From a bacterium (GTDB taxonomy: Bacteria > Actinomycetota > Acidimicrobiia > Spongiisociales > ZC4RG35): DNA of 40,342 nt. Both the position numbers and the translations under genes were made by a program. Below are positions 9,727 to 18,490 of the stretch, piece after piece (within the stretch, counting starts at the first letter, position 1; each line of letters begins with the position of its first letter). The stretch covers positions 1-40,342 of the forward strand of contig JAHEDH010000012.1 of assembly GCA_024641285.1 (NCBI GenBank), in the 5' to 3' direction. The notes under the pieces were generated by a model. The model was given only the letters and a program-made list of their open reading frames with translations, was not told where the DNA came from and made no database searches.

Positions 9727-10593
9727 TTACGCCTGACCGGTCAGCCGGTAGAGCGCCTTGACCAGCGCATGATTGCCTTCGCCGCCCAGCCCCTGCTGCT
9801 GGAGCGTGCGGTACAGCTGATGGATCAGCGAGGTGGCGATCACGGGCACACCGAGCTGGTCTGCACGTTCGAGCACGAGCCTGAGATCCTTCTGTTGCAG
9901 GTCGATCGTGAAACCCGGACGCCAGTCGTCGGCGATCATCTGCGGACCGCGGTTCGACAGCATCCAGGACCCGGCCGCTCCGCCGGCTACGGCATCCAGC
10001 GTGCGTTCGAGATCGAGGCCGGCCGCCTCAGCGAACAGCAGCGCCTCGGAGACGGCCAGTTGATTGACGACCACCAGGATCTGGTTGACCAGTTTGACGG
10101 TCTGACCGTCACCGAGCCCCCCGACGTGGGTGATCGTGGTGGCGTACGCCTCGAGGATCGGCTTCGCCCGATGGAAGGCGTGGTCATCGCCTCCGGCCAT
10201 CACCGACAGGGTCCCGTTCTGGGCTCCTTCGCTGCCCCCGGACACCGGGGCATCGAGCCACGCTCCGCCACGCTCGGCGACCAGCTCGCCGAGCCGGATC
10301 GTCTCCGACGGGCTGATGGTCGAGTGGTCCACGATCAGATGACGTCCCTCGACGGCATCGATGAGCCGGTGGCTGCCCTCGATCAGGTGGACCACGTCCG
10401 GTGTGTCCGACACGCAGATCATCACGGTGTCGCAGATCTCGAACAGTCGCGTCGGCTCGTCGACGACGGTGGCGCCCTCGATGGCGAACGCCTTCTCGGG
10501 AGTGCGGTTCCACACCGCAACGTCGTGTCCGAACCGGACCAGGTTGGCGGCCATGCCGGACCCCATGATCCCGATGCCGATGAACCCGATCAT
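9727..10593 (-). CDS. NAD(P)-dependent oxidoreductase, 3-hydroxyisobutyrate dehydrogenase family
   Basis: MIGFIGIGIMGSGMAANLVRFGHDVAVWNRTPEK; DAPVSGG, KLVNQILVVVNQLAVSEALL. ATGA overlap with next gene fixes the start near 10593. Confidence 0.9.
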   Translation of the reverse strand: MIGFIGIGIMGSGMAANLVRFGHDVAVWNRTPEKAFAIEGATVVDEPTRLFEICDTVMICVSDTPDVVHLIEGSHRLIDAVEGRHLIVDHSTISPSETIRLGELVAERGGAWLDAPVSGGSEGAQNGTLSVMAGGDDHAFHRAKPILEAYATTITHVGGLGDGQTVKLVNQILVVVNQLAVSEALLFAEAAGLDLERTLDAVAGGAAGSWMLSNRGPQMIADDWRPGFTIDLQQKDLRLVLERADQLGVPVIATSLIHQLYRTLQQQGLGGEGNHALVKALYRLTGQA

Positions 10594-12545
10594 GCTTCGT
10601 GCACGATCGCCAGCACGGCGTCGCCCTCCACCTGGTCTCCCACCTGGACGAGGATCGATGCCACGGTTCCCGCCGTGGGGGATCGAAGGGTGTGTTCCAT
10701 CTTCATCGCCTCCATCACGATCAGTGCGTCTCCCTGTTCGACTTCTGCCCCCTCTTCGGTCAGCACCTGGAGGATCTTTCCCGGCATGGGAGACTGCAGG
10801 CTCCCGGGATCGATGTCGATCTGCGACGGCGCGAACCGCGGGAGCATCCACAGCTCGGCCGTTCCGTCGAAAGTCACGACGTGGGCGACGTCACCGGTCC
10901 AGCTGATGCGGGGACGGGTGATCTTCCCGCCGAGTTCGAAGATCGCGGGTGAGTCCGGCTGGTAGCGGGCTTCGATCAGTTCGTCGCCCACCTCGACCAT
11001 GAACGTGCTCTTCCCAGTCGAGACGTACCGGACATCGATCGGCTCTCGAGCTGCCGGCGACGAGAACGAGACGCTCTGCATCGACGACGGGTTGTTGCGC
11101 CAGCCGGACGGGATAGACCGGAGAACGGTGGCCTTGCTCCGGCGGCGGACCGACGCGTCGAGCGCGGCGACGACGGCCGCCCCATGCAGCTCCGCAGGTG
11201 TCAGGAAGGGGGTGGACAACCCGACGGGATCATGGCGTTCGAGGAAGTGGGTGTCGATCTCTCCCGACATGAACTCGGGGTGCTCGAGGATGCCGACCAG
11301 CAGCTCGCGATTGGTGGTCATCCCTGCAACGACAGACCGCCGTAGCGCCAACGCGAGGAGCCGTGCGGCGCTCGCCCGGTCGTCGCCGTGGGCGATGACC
11401 TTGGCGAGCATCGGGTCGTAGTGGACGCTGACGACCGATCCGGCGGCCACGCCGGTGTCGGTGCGAACCGAGTCGGGCACGCGGAATTCGATCAGGCGAC
11501 CCGTGACCGGCAGATAGTCGTTCAGAGGGTCCTCGGCATAGAGGCGCGCCTCGATGGCATGACCGGAGATCGAGGGCGTCCAGGCTCGAGGCGGGAGGTC
11601 GTCGCCCATCGCGGTCAGGAGCTGGAGCTCGACGAGATCGAGACCGGTCACCATCTCGGTCACCGGATGCTCGACCTGGAGGCGCGTGTTCATCTCGAGG
11701 AACCAGAAGTCGCCGTCTTTGAAGAGGAACTCGACCGTTCCGGCGCCGACGTAGCCGACGGCCTCGGCGGCGTCGACCGCCGCTGCGCCCATCTTCGCCC
11801 GCAACTCGGCGTCGATCGCCACGGAAGGGCTCTCCTCGATGATCTTCTGATGGCGCCGCTGGATCGAGCACTCGCGTTCGAACAGTGACAGCGCCCGGCC
11901 GGTGTGGTCGGCAAAGACCTGGATCTCGATGTGGCGGGGTGCTTCGAGGTACTTCTCGAGGAAGACGGTGTCGTCGCCGAACGCCGACGCTGCCTCCCGC
12001 TTCGCCCCGGCGACGGCGTCCTCGAGCGAATCGGGATCGTCGACGATGCGCATCCCTTTGCCGCCGCCACCGGCACTCGCCTTGATCAGGACGGGATAGC
12101 CGATCCGACTGGCGGCTTCCCCAGCGCCGCCGTCGGTGACGTCGATGCTGGGGAGCGTCGGAACGCCGGCCTGGGCCACGAGCTTCTTGGAGGCGAGTTT
12201 GGAGCCCATCACGTCGATCGCGTTCGGCGGGGGCCCGACCCAGATCAGGCCGGCATCGAGCACCGCCCTGGCGAAGGCCGCGTTCTCGGAGAGGAAGCCG
12301 TATCCGGGGTGGATCGCACTTGCTTCCGCCGCCCTGGCCGCCTCGATGATGGCGTCGCCGCGCAGGTACGACTCGGCGGGTGACGACCCGCCGATCGAGA
12401 CCGCCTCGTCGGCGGCGCGGGTGAACACCGCATGCCGGTCGGGGTCGGAGTAGACCGCCACCGTGGAGATGCCCATCTTGGCCGCCGTCTCGAACACCCG
12501 AACGGCGATCTCCCCCCGATTCGCAACGAGCAACTTCGAGATCAC
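10590..12545 (-). CDS. Acetyl/propionyl-CoA carboxylase alpha subunit (biotin carboxylase plus biotin carrier domain)
   Basis: MISKLLVANRGEIAVRVFETA, KASAGGGGKGMRIV, MNTRLQVEHPVTE, C-terminal VMEAMKMEHTLRSP biotinylation motif. Confidence 0.95.
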   Translation of the reverse strand: MISKLLVANRGEIAVRVFETAAKMGISTVAVYSDPDRHAVFTRAADEAVSIGGSSPAESYLRGDAIIEAARAAEASAIHPGYGFLSENAAFARAVLDAGLIWVGPPPNAIDVMGSKLASKKLVAQAGVPTLPSIDVTDGGAGEAASRIGYPVLIKASAGGGGKGMRIVDDPDSLEDAVAGAKREAASAFGDDTVFLEKYLEAPRHIEIQVFADHTGRALSLFERECSIQRRHQKIIEESPSVAIDAELRAKMGAAAVDAAEAVGYVGAGTVEFLFKDGDFWFLEMNTRLQVEHPVTEMVTGLDLVELQLLTAMGDDLPPRAWTPSISGHAIEARLYAEDPLNDYLPVTGRLIEFRVPDSVRTDTGVAAGSVVSVHYDPMLAKVIAHGDDRASAARLLALALRRSVVAGMTTNRELLVGILEHPEFMSGEIDTHFLERHDPVGLSTPFLTPAELHGAAVVAALDASVRRRSKATVLRSIPSGWRNNPSSMQSVSFSSPAAREPIDVRYVSTGKSTFMVEVGDELIEARYQPDSPAIFELGGKITRPRISWTGDVAHVVTFDGTAELWMLPRFAPSQIDIDPGSLQSPMPGKILQVLTEEGAEVEQGDALIVMEAMKMEHTLRSPTAGTVASILVQVGDQVEGDAVLAIVHEA

Positions 12546-12573
12546 AGCCGTCTCTCCCGCAAGTCGAGCCGGT

Positions 12574-12608
12574 ACGTGGATTGTGATACGTCGAACGTGA
12601 AACGCATG
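12574..12608. repeat. Heptamer repeat, ACGTGAA-like (CACGYNN family on the minus strand)
   Basis: acgtgga ttgtgat acgtcga acgtgaa acgcatg. Confidence 0.65.
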
Positions 12609-12609
12609 A

Positions 12610-14208
12610 TCACATCCTGAAGACGCCGAATTCCGACGTCCCCTCGACCGGCCCGGTGTGGACGGCCGACAGCCCGATGCCGAGCACGGTGCGGGTGTCC
12701 CGCGGGTCGAAGAGACCGTCGTCGCGGACCCGAGCGGTGGAGAAGTAGGCCTGCTCCTCGAACCCGATCTGGGCCTCGATGGCGGTGGTCCGGTTCTGGT
12801 CGGCCTCTTCGTCGAACTCGGCGCCGCGCGCCTCGGCGGCGGCTCGCGAGATGATCGACATCACCCCGGCCAGTTGGGTTGGCCCCATGACTGCGACCTT
12901 GTGGTTCGGCCAACCGAAGACGAAGCGCGGGTCGTAGCTCCGGCCCGACATTCCGTAGTTGCCCGCCCCATACGAGACCCCTGCCATGAGGGAGATGTGG
13001 GGCACCGTGCTGTTGGCCACGGCGTTGATCATCTTCGCTCCGTCCTTGATGATCCCCCGCTGCTCGTACTGGCGGCCGACCATGTAGCCGGTTGCGTTGT
13101 GGATGAACACGAGCGGGGTGTCGTAGCGGTTGCACAGCTGGATGAACTCGGTCGACTTGTGGGCCTCCTCGCTGAAGATCACGCCCTGCTGATTGGCGAT
13201 GACGCCGACCGGGAATCCGTGGATCGAGCCCCATCCCGTCACCATCGAGGTTCCGTACACCTGCTTGTACTCGTCGAAACGCGAGCCGTCGAGCACCCGG
13301 GCGAGCACCTCGCGCATGTCCATCGGGATCTTCAGGTCGCGTGGGATGATCCCGAGGAGATGCTCGGGATCATGGACCGGATCGTCGGGCGACATCGTCG
13401 GGCCCGGGCCTTGTTTGCGGTGGTTCAGGTGAGCGACGATCTGACGCCCCATCCTGAGCGCGTCGTGCTCGTCCTGTGCGAAGTAGTCACCGAGCCCGGA
13501 GATCCGGCTGTGCATCTCTGCTCCGCCCAGCTCCTCGTCCGTGGATTCCTCGCCGGTCGCCATCTTGACGAGCGGCGGGCCACCGAGGAACACCTTCGCG
13601 GCCTCTTTCACGAGTACCGCGTAGTCGCACATCGCGGGCACATAGGCGCCGCCAGCGGTCGAGTTGCCGAACACGAGGGCGATGGTCGGGATGCCGAGCT
13701 TCGACATGTGGGCGAGGTTCCTGAACCACTTGCCGCCAGTCAGAAAGACCTCGGCCTGGTCGGGGAGGTCGGCCCCGCCGGACTCGACCAGGTTGATGAG
13801 GGGCATCCGGTTCTGGAGGGCGATGTCTTGGGCCCGCAGCGTCTTGGCGAGGGTGAACCGGTTCGACGAGCCGGCCTGCGACGTCGGGTCGTTCGCCGAG
13901 ATGACGCACTCGACGCCCTCGACTACGCCGATGCCGGTGACCACGTTGGCTCCCAGCGGCTTCTGGCTGCCCCATGCCGCAAGTGTCGAGAACTCGAGGA
14001 ATGCGGTGTCGTGATCGATGAGCAGCTCGATCCGCTCCCTGACCAGCAGCTTCCCGCGCTTGCGATGGCGGTCGATGTACTTCGGTCCGCCGCCCTGGCG
14101 CGCCTGAGCCTGCAGCGCCTCGAACTCATCGAGTTTCTCGATCATGGCGTCCCGATTGGCGATGAAGTCCGCCGAACGAACATCGAGACCCGATCCCAGC
14201 ACTTGCAT
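12610..14208 (-). CDS. Acyl-CoA carboxylase beta subunit (carboxyltransferase)
   Basis: RERIELLIDHDTAFLEFSTLAAW..., VESGGADLPDQAEVF, GNSTAGGAYVPAMCDYAV, FIHNATGYMVGRQYEQRGIIKDGAKM. Start trimmed to ATG 14208 (MQVLGSGLDV); the extra N-terminus in the track reads into a repeat. Confidence 0.93.
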   Translation of the reverse strand: MQVLGSGLDVRSADFIANRDAMIEKLDEFEALQAQARQGGGPKYIDRHRKRGKLLVRERIELLIDHDTAFLEFSTLAAWGSQKPLGANVVTGIGVVEGVECVISANDPTSQAGSSNRFTLAKTLRAQDIALQNRMPLINLVESGGADLPDQAEVFLTGGKWFRNLAHMSKLGIPTIALVFGNSTAGGAYVPAMCDYAVLVKEAAKVFLGGPPLVKMATGEESTDEELGGAEMHSRISGLGDYFAQDEHDALRMGRQIVAHLNHRKQGPGPTMSPDDPVHDPEHLLGIIPRDLKIPMDMREVLARVLDGSRFDEYKQVYGTSMVTGWGSIHGFPVGVIANQQGVIFSEEAHKSTEFIQLCNRYDTPLVFIHNATGYMVGRQYEQRGIIKDGAKMINAVANSTVPHISLMAGVSYGAGNYGMSGRSYDPRFVFGWPNHKVAVMGPTQLAGVMSIISRAAAEARGAEFDEEADQNRTTAIEAQIGFEEQAYFSTARVRDDGLFDPRDTRTVLGIGLSAVHTGPVEGTSEFGVFRM

Positions 14209-14255
14209 GCCCGGTACCTTACGCGGCCGCCTGGCTCGGCTGCGCCTCGCCTCGG

Positions 14256-14290
14256 CTCGTTCTCGGTTGTCGGTCATCAGTTCTCAGTCC
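14256..14290. repeat. Heptamer repeat (YTNYCRG family)
   Basis: ctcgttc tcggttg tcggtca tcagttc tcagtcc. Confidence 0.75.
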
Positions 14291-14311
14291 GCTGCCAGAC
14301 GAGCGAGCTCC

Positions 14312-16060
14312 TCACTCGTCCAGGAGGTAGACGGGCTCGCGGTAATAGCGGATCTCGCCGCGGTGGTGGCGGGCTCGCAGCTGTTCGTGGAGCTCACGGT
14401 TCTTCTCGGGGACGCTGGCGTCGGAGGCCAGCCATCGAAGGTCGATGTCGAGGTGGAGCACTCGACCGGGGACGATGAAGCGCGTGACCCCTGCGGGAAG
14501 CAGCTGACCCGATCGGGCGGCGAGCAGGACCTGTTCCACCGAGAAATGCGGGAAGACCACCATCGCTGCCAGCTCGGGAAATTCGGCGACGACGTTGGAC
14601 AGGTCGCGCTCGAGCGTCCGGGCGACCGTGGACACGTCGGTGTAGGCGCGGGTGGCACGTTCGGCAGCCTGGAAGCGATTCACGCCGTGCTCGGCCAGGA
14701 CGACCACGGCGTCACCTGCAGGATCGATCACCGCGCAGACGCCGCCCTGTTCGAGGAGCATGTCGATCGCGATCGCCGCTCGGGTCGGCTCGGTGAACAA
14801 GCCCTCGGTGGCCTCTACCGCGGCAACGGCTTCGGAGAACGTGGTGTCCAGGAGACCGTGGCTCCACGTCTCGAGCTGGAGCGAATCGTCGGCCTGGACC
14901 ACCTGGACGACCATGTGCTCGAACCCGGCCCGGCGCAGCGCCTCGGACCGGGTGGCGCCGTCGAGGAGCACGAAATGGTCCTCGACCGGCGTGACGATCG
15001 GAGGGTTGCGCAGCGTGTCCTCGGTGCGGAGGCGTTCCGCCAGCGCATCGACCCGACGGTTGTCGTGAGCCTCGTGCGGCACGAGCGAGGCTGTCTCGAT
15101 GACCCGGACCGGGAGGACCGTTCTGGGCTCGATGTCGGTCAGCAGGTCGATCATCTGTCGGGCGACGTCGATCGCCGCCGTCGTCTGCGCGTCGCTGGTC
15201 GACGCGCCGATGTGCGGGGTGGCGATGACCTTTGGGTGCCGGGCGAGTCGAGAGTCCACGGCCGGCTCGGTTGCGAAGACGTCGAGGGCCGCCCCCCTGA
15301 TGCGATCGTCGTCCAGGGCGTCGAGCAGTGCCTGCTCGTCCACGACCGAGCCGCGGGAGGTGTTGATGAGCCAGGCGGATGGCTTCATCTTCGAGAGGAA
15401 GTCGGCATCGACGAGACCCTCGGTCTCTTCGGTCGCGGGCACGTGGATCGTCACGAAGTCGGAGTGGGCGAGGAGGTCGTCGAGGTCGACAGGCGCGACG
15501 CCGGCATCGAGATACAGCTCGGGGGTGGGCCTGCGTTGGTTGGTGACGATGTCCATGTCGAAGGCGCGGGCGCGTTCGGCAACCGAGCGTCCGATACGGC
15601 CGAATCCGATGATCCCGAGCGTCTTGCCCGAGAGCCCGGTGCCCATGAGCGCCGACTTCTCCCATCGGCCCTCCTTGAGGCTCGCATCGGCCTTGGGCAG
15701 GTTCCGCGCGAGGGCCAGGACGAGCGCGAGCGTGAGCTCGGCGACGGCGATCGTGTTGGCGTCGGGGCTGTTGATCACCTGAACACCGGCGTCGAGCGCC
15801 GCCGGAACGTCGATGGTGTCCAGCCCGGCTCCCGCCCTGGCGATGACCTTGAGATGGGTCGCCCGAGCGATCACATCGGCAGTCACCTTCGTTGCGCTGC
15901 GAACCACGATGCCCTCGTACTCGCCGATGATGGCTGTGAGTCGCTCCGGTGTCGGCCCGAGCTCGATGTCGACGTCGAAGTGCTCCCGGAGCAGGTCGGT
16001 GCCGGTGTCGGCGATCTCGTCTGCGATCAGGACTTTGGGTCTGCGGATCGGTTCGGTCAC
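14312..16060 (-). CDS. serA: Phosphoglycerate dehydrogenase fused to a C-terminal SbnI/SerK-like (ParB/Srx-fold) domain
   Basis: Residues 1 to about 316 PGDH (VRSATKVTADVI, GIIGFGRIGRSVAERA, NTSRGSVVDEQALLDAL, TPHIGAST); residues about 317-582: LVPHEAHDNRRVDALAERL...LRNPPIVTP...FVLLDGATRSEALRRAGFEHMVVQVV...ETWSHG...LPAGVTRFIVPGRVLHLDIDL...RYYREPVYLLDE. Single uninterrupted ORF, GTG start. Confidence 0.88.
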   Translation of the reverse strand: MTEPIRRPKVLIADEIADTGTDLLREHFDVDIELGPTPERLTAIIGEYEGIVVRSATKVTADVIARATHLKVIARAGAGLDTIDVPAALDAGVQVINSPDANTIAVAELTLALVLALARNLPKADASLKEGRWEKSALMGTGLSGKTLGIIGFGRIGRSVAERARAFDMDIVTNQRRPTPELYLDAGVAPVDLDDLLAHSDFVTIHVPATEETEGLVDADFLSKMKPSAWLINTSRGSVVDEQALLDALDDDRIRGAALDVFATEPAVDSRLARHPKVIATPHIGASTSDAQTTAAIDVARQMIDLLTDIEPRTVLPVRVIETASLVPHEAHDNRRVDALAERLRTEDTLRNPPIVTPVEDHFVLLDGATRSEALRRAGFEHMVVQVVQADDSLQLETWSHGLLDTTFSEAVAAVEATEGLFTEPTRAAIAIDMLLEQGGVCAVIDPAGDAVVVLAEHGVNRFQAAERATRAYTDVSTVARTLERDLSNVVAEFPELAAMVVFPHFSVEQVLLAARSGQLLPAGVTRFIVPGRVLHLDIDLRWLASDASVPEKNRELHEQLRARHHRGEIRYYREPVYLLDE

Positions 16061-16767
16061 GTCAGGCTCCTCCCGCCACCGATCACGTGGACGTGGCCGG
16101 TGATGTACGACGATCGGGCCGACGCCAGGAACGCAACGAGCTCGGCGACCTCCGAGGGCTCGCCCATCCGCTTCATGGGGATCGCCTCGATCATCCTCGC
16201 CCGGATGTCGTCGGGAATTCCCATCGCCATCTCTGTGGCGATCAGCCCGGGGGCGACGGCGTTCACGTGGACGCGGGGTGCGAGCTCGATGGCCAGCGCC
16301 CTGGTCAGCCCGACGATCCCGCCTTTGGACATCGAGTAGTTGAACTGCCCGAAGTTGCCGAGGTACGCCCGTGAGGCGATGTTGACGATCCCGGCGCCCT
16401 GGTCGAAGCGTCCGGAGAGTGCCTGGATGAGCCGGTGCGGCGCCCCGAGATTGACCGCCAGCACCGCGGCGAAGTCTGCTTCGGTCATGTTGACCAGGCG
16501 GGCGTCCCGCGTGATCCCGGCGTTGTTGACCAACATGCCGATGGGCTCGTCGTGCAGGGCGGCTGCCACCGCCGCGATGCCGTCGTCGTTCGTGAGGTCG
16601 ACCTGGACGGGAGACACCTCGGTTCCGGTGGCGGAGATCTCAACGGCGGTGTCCGCCAGCTCGGGGGCGAGGTCGACGAGGACGAGTCGATCGACCTCGG
16701 CTGCCAGCCGCTGAGCGATCGCTGCGCCGATGCCCCGCGCCGCGCCGGTCACGATGCCGACGGTCAC
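16057..16767 (-). CDS. SDR family oxidoreductase (3-oxoacyl-ACP reductase-like)
   Basis: TGAARGIG, NNAGITRD, IASRAYLGNFGQFNYSMSK (YxxxK). Overlaps neighbours on both sides. Confidence 0.92.
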   Translation of the reverse strand: MTVGIVTGAARGIGAAIAQRLAAEVDRLVLVDLAPELADTAVEISATGTEVSPVQVDLTNDDGIAAVAAALHDEPIGMLVNNAGITRDARLVNMTEADFAAVLAVNLGAPHRLIQALSGRFDQGAGIVNIASRAYLGNFGQFNYSMSKGGIVGLTRALAIELAPRVHVNAVAPGLIATEMAMGIPDDIRARMIEAIPMKRMGEPSEVAELVAFLASARSSYITGHVHVIGGGRSLT

Positions 16768-17222
16768 GGAAGCGCCTTGCCGATCTGGGCTCCTCTGAGC
16801 TGGACGAGCTCACCGGTGGGACCGCCGGGTTCGAGTAGCCGCTCGACCCAGGCAGCGACGATCGATGGCGGTGCATCGTCGCCGACACCGAGGACATTGA
16901 CGGGGACGCCGGACTTCGCCATCTCGACCGCCAGGGTCCTCGCCGCCGACAGCAGGCCGGTGGCGACCATGGCGTTGCCTGCGCCGGTGCGACCGAGCAG
17001 CGCGTCCGAAGACACGATGTACACGACTGGGCGCCCGTCGATCGCCGCCGGCCGGGTCGCAACGAAGGCTTCGTTCAGCTCGGCTGCGATGTGAACCCAG
17101 TCGTCGTCCACGTCATCGGCCTGGAACACCACGGCATCGGTGAGGTGGGACAACAGCGTTGCGATCGCATCATCGGTTCTGATCACTGGTCGCACGATAC
17201 GCGGGCGGCGCCGGGCCGGCAC
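16764..17222 (-). CDS. Truncated SDR-like protein lacking Rossmann glycine motif and catalytic YxxxK
   Basis: VVYIVSSDALLGRTGAGNAMVATGLLSAARTLAVEMAKSGVPVNVLGV aligns by eye with the SDR active-site helix; no TGxxxGxG. Start may be GTG 17186. Confidence 0.75.
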   Translation of the reverse strand: MPARRRPRIVRPVIRTDDAIATLLSHLTDAVVFQADDVDDDWVHIAAELNEAFVATRPAAIDGRPVVYIVSSDALLGRTGAGNAMVATGLLSAARTLAVEMAKSGVPVNVLGVGDDAPPSIVAAWVERLLEPGGPTGELVQLRGAQIGKALP

Positions 17223-17237
17223 CAGAATCGGGGATGG

Positions 17238-18353
17238 TCACTGGTCCAACGGCGGTGGCGGGAGGGTCGAGCGGACCTGGCGTCCATCGATCCTGATCGG
17301 CGACCCCAGGCCGCGGACACGGCCGGCGACCGGATGGTCGTACTCGTGGACCATCTCGTTGTGGCGGACCTGAGGGTCCTCCCACACCTCGGGGAGGGTC
17401 AGAACCCGACCACACGGGAGGCCGGCTCCCGTGAAGAGGTCCAGCCAGTGAGCGGTGGTCTCGGAGGCGAAGATTGGTTCGAGGATGTCCTCGAGCGCCT
17501 CGCGATTCGCCAGGCGGGCATCGTTGCCCATGAACGGGTCGATCAGATCGACCCGGCCGAGGGCCTCGCACATGATCTGGTAGTGGCGGTCCGACACGAT
17601 CGCGATCACGAAGTGGCCATCGGCGGTCTCGAACATCCGGTTCGGTGCGAGAAACGGGGACGCCGTGCCGGTTCGTTCGGGCTGTTCGCCGAGGGCGAAG
17701 GCGATGGCGTTCCAGCCGGCCTGCACGGCGATCAGGCTGTCGCGTAACGAGACATCGACGCGATGACCCGAGCCGGAGCTCGAGCGCCCCACGAGGGCGG
17801 CGCAGATCGCGAGCGCGGTATTGGTGGCGGCGACATAGTCGCCGATCGTGGTGGCGGTCTTGCCAGGCGGCGATCCCGGCTCGCCGGTCAGCGACATCAT
17901 CCCCGACTCGGCCTGGAAGATGACGTCGATCCCGGTCCGCTCGGCGTCGGGGCCGTCGGCGCCGAACGCGGACACCACGGCATAGATCACGTCAGGGTTC
18001 GCCGAGCGGACCGCCTCCTCGTCCAGACCGAGCCGCGCCATCGCCCCGTGCCTGAGGTTGTTGACCACCACGTCGGCAGAGGCGGCGAGCTCGAAGGCCT
18101 TGCGCCGTCCGGCATCGGAGCGGAAGTCGACCACGATGGAGCGCTTGCCACGGTTGGTGGAGAGGAAGAAGGCCGATTCCCCGTTGATGTACGGGCCGAA
18201 CTGGCGGCCGAGGTCGCCCGATGGGGGCTCGACCTTCACCACGTCCGCGCCGAGGTCGGCGAGGAGCATCGCGCAGAATGGAGCGGCGATCAGATTGCCG
18301 AATTCGACCACGCGTGTCCCGGCCAGCGGTCCAGGTGTCTGTGATTCGGTCAT
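17238..18353 (-). CDS. CaiB/BaiF (class III) CoA-transferase family protein
   Basis: MTESQTPGPLAGTRVVEFGNLIAAPFCAMLLADLGADVVKVEPPSGDLGR, FFLSTNRGKRSIVVDF. Start trimmed from 18455. Confidence 0.93.
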   Translation of the reverse strand: MTESQTPGPLAGTRVVEFGNLIAAPFCAMLLADLGADVVKVEPPSGDLGRQFGPYINGESAFFLSTNRGKRSIVVDFRSDAGRRKAFELAASADVVVNNLRHGAMARLGLDEEAVRSANPDVIYAVVSAFGADGPDAERTGIDVIFQAESGMMSLTGEPGSPPGKTATTIGDYVAATNTALAICAALVGRSSSGSGHRVDVSLRDSLIAVQAGWNAIAFALGEQPERTGTASPFLAPNRMFETADGHFVIAIVSDRHYQIMCEALGRVDLIDPFMGNDARLANREALEDILEPIFASETTAHWLDLFTGAGLPCGRVLTLPEVWEDPQVRHNEMVHEYDHPVAGRVRGLGSPIRIDGRQVRSTLPPPPLDQ

Positions 18354-18490
18354 CCGATTGAAGCTACCCGCGGTCGGCGCAGCATCCTGGGCGGTCGGGA
18401 CATTCGGCCTCGGAAAGGTGACGGACGGAGGCTCCCGGTGCTCTCGCGAACCCATAGAGTGAGGCCCAGGTATCGAGAAGGAGTCACAGC

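Noticed and set aside
14144-16339. 731-aa plus-strand ORF antisense to serA
   Set aside because: High-GC shadow ORF opposite a well-supported minus-strand gene; R/G/D-rich translation with no recognisable domain.
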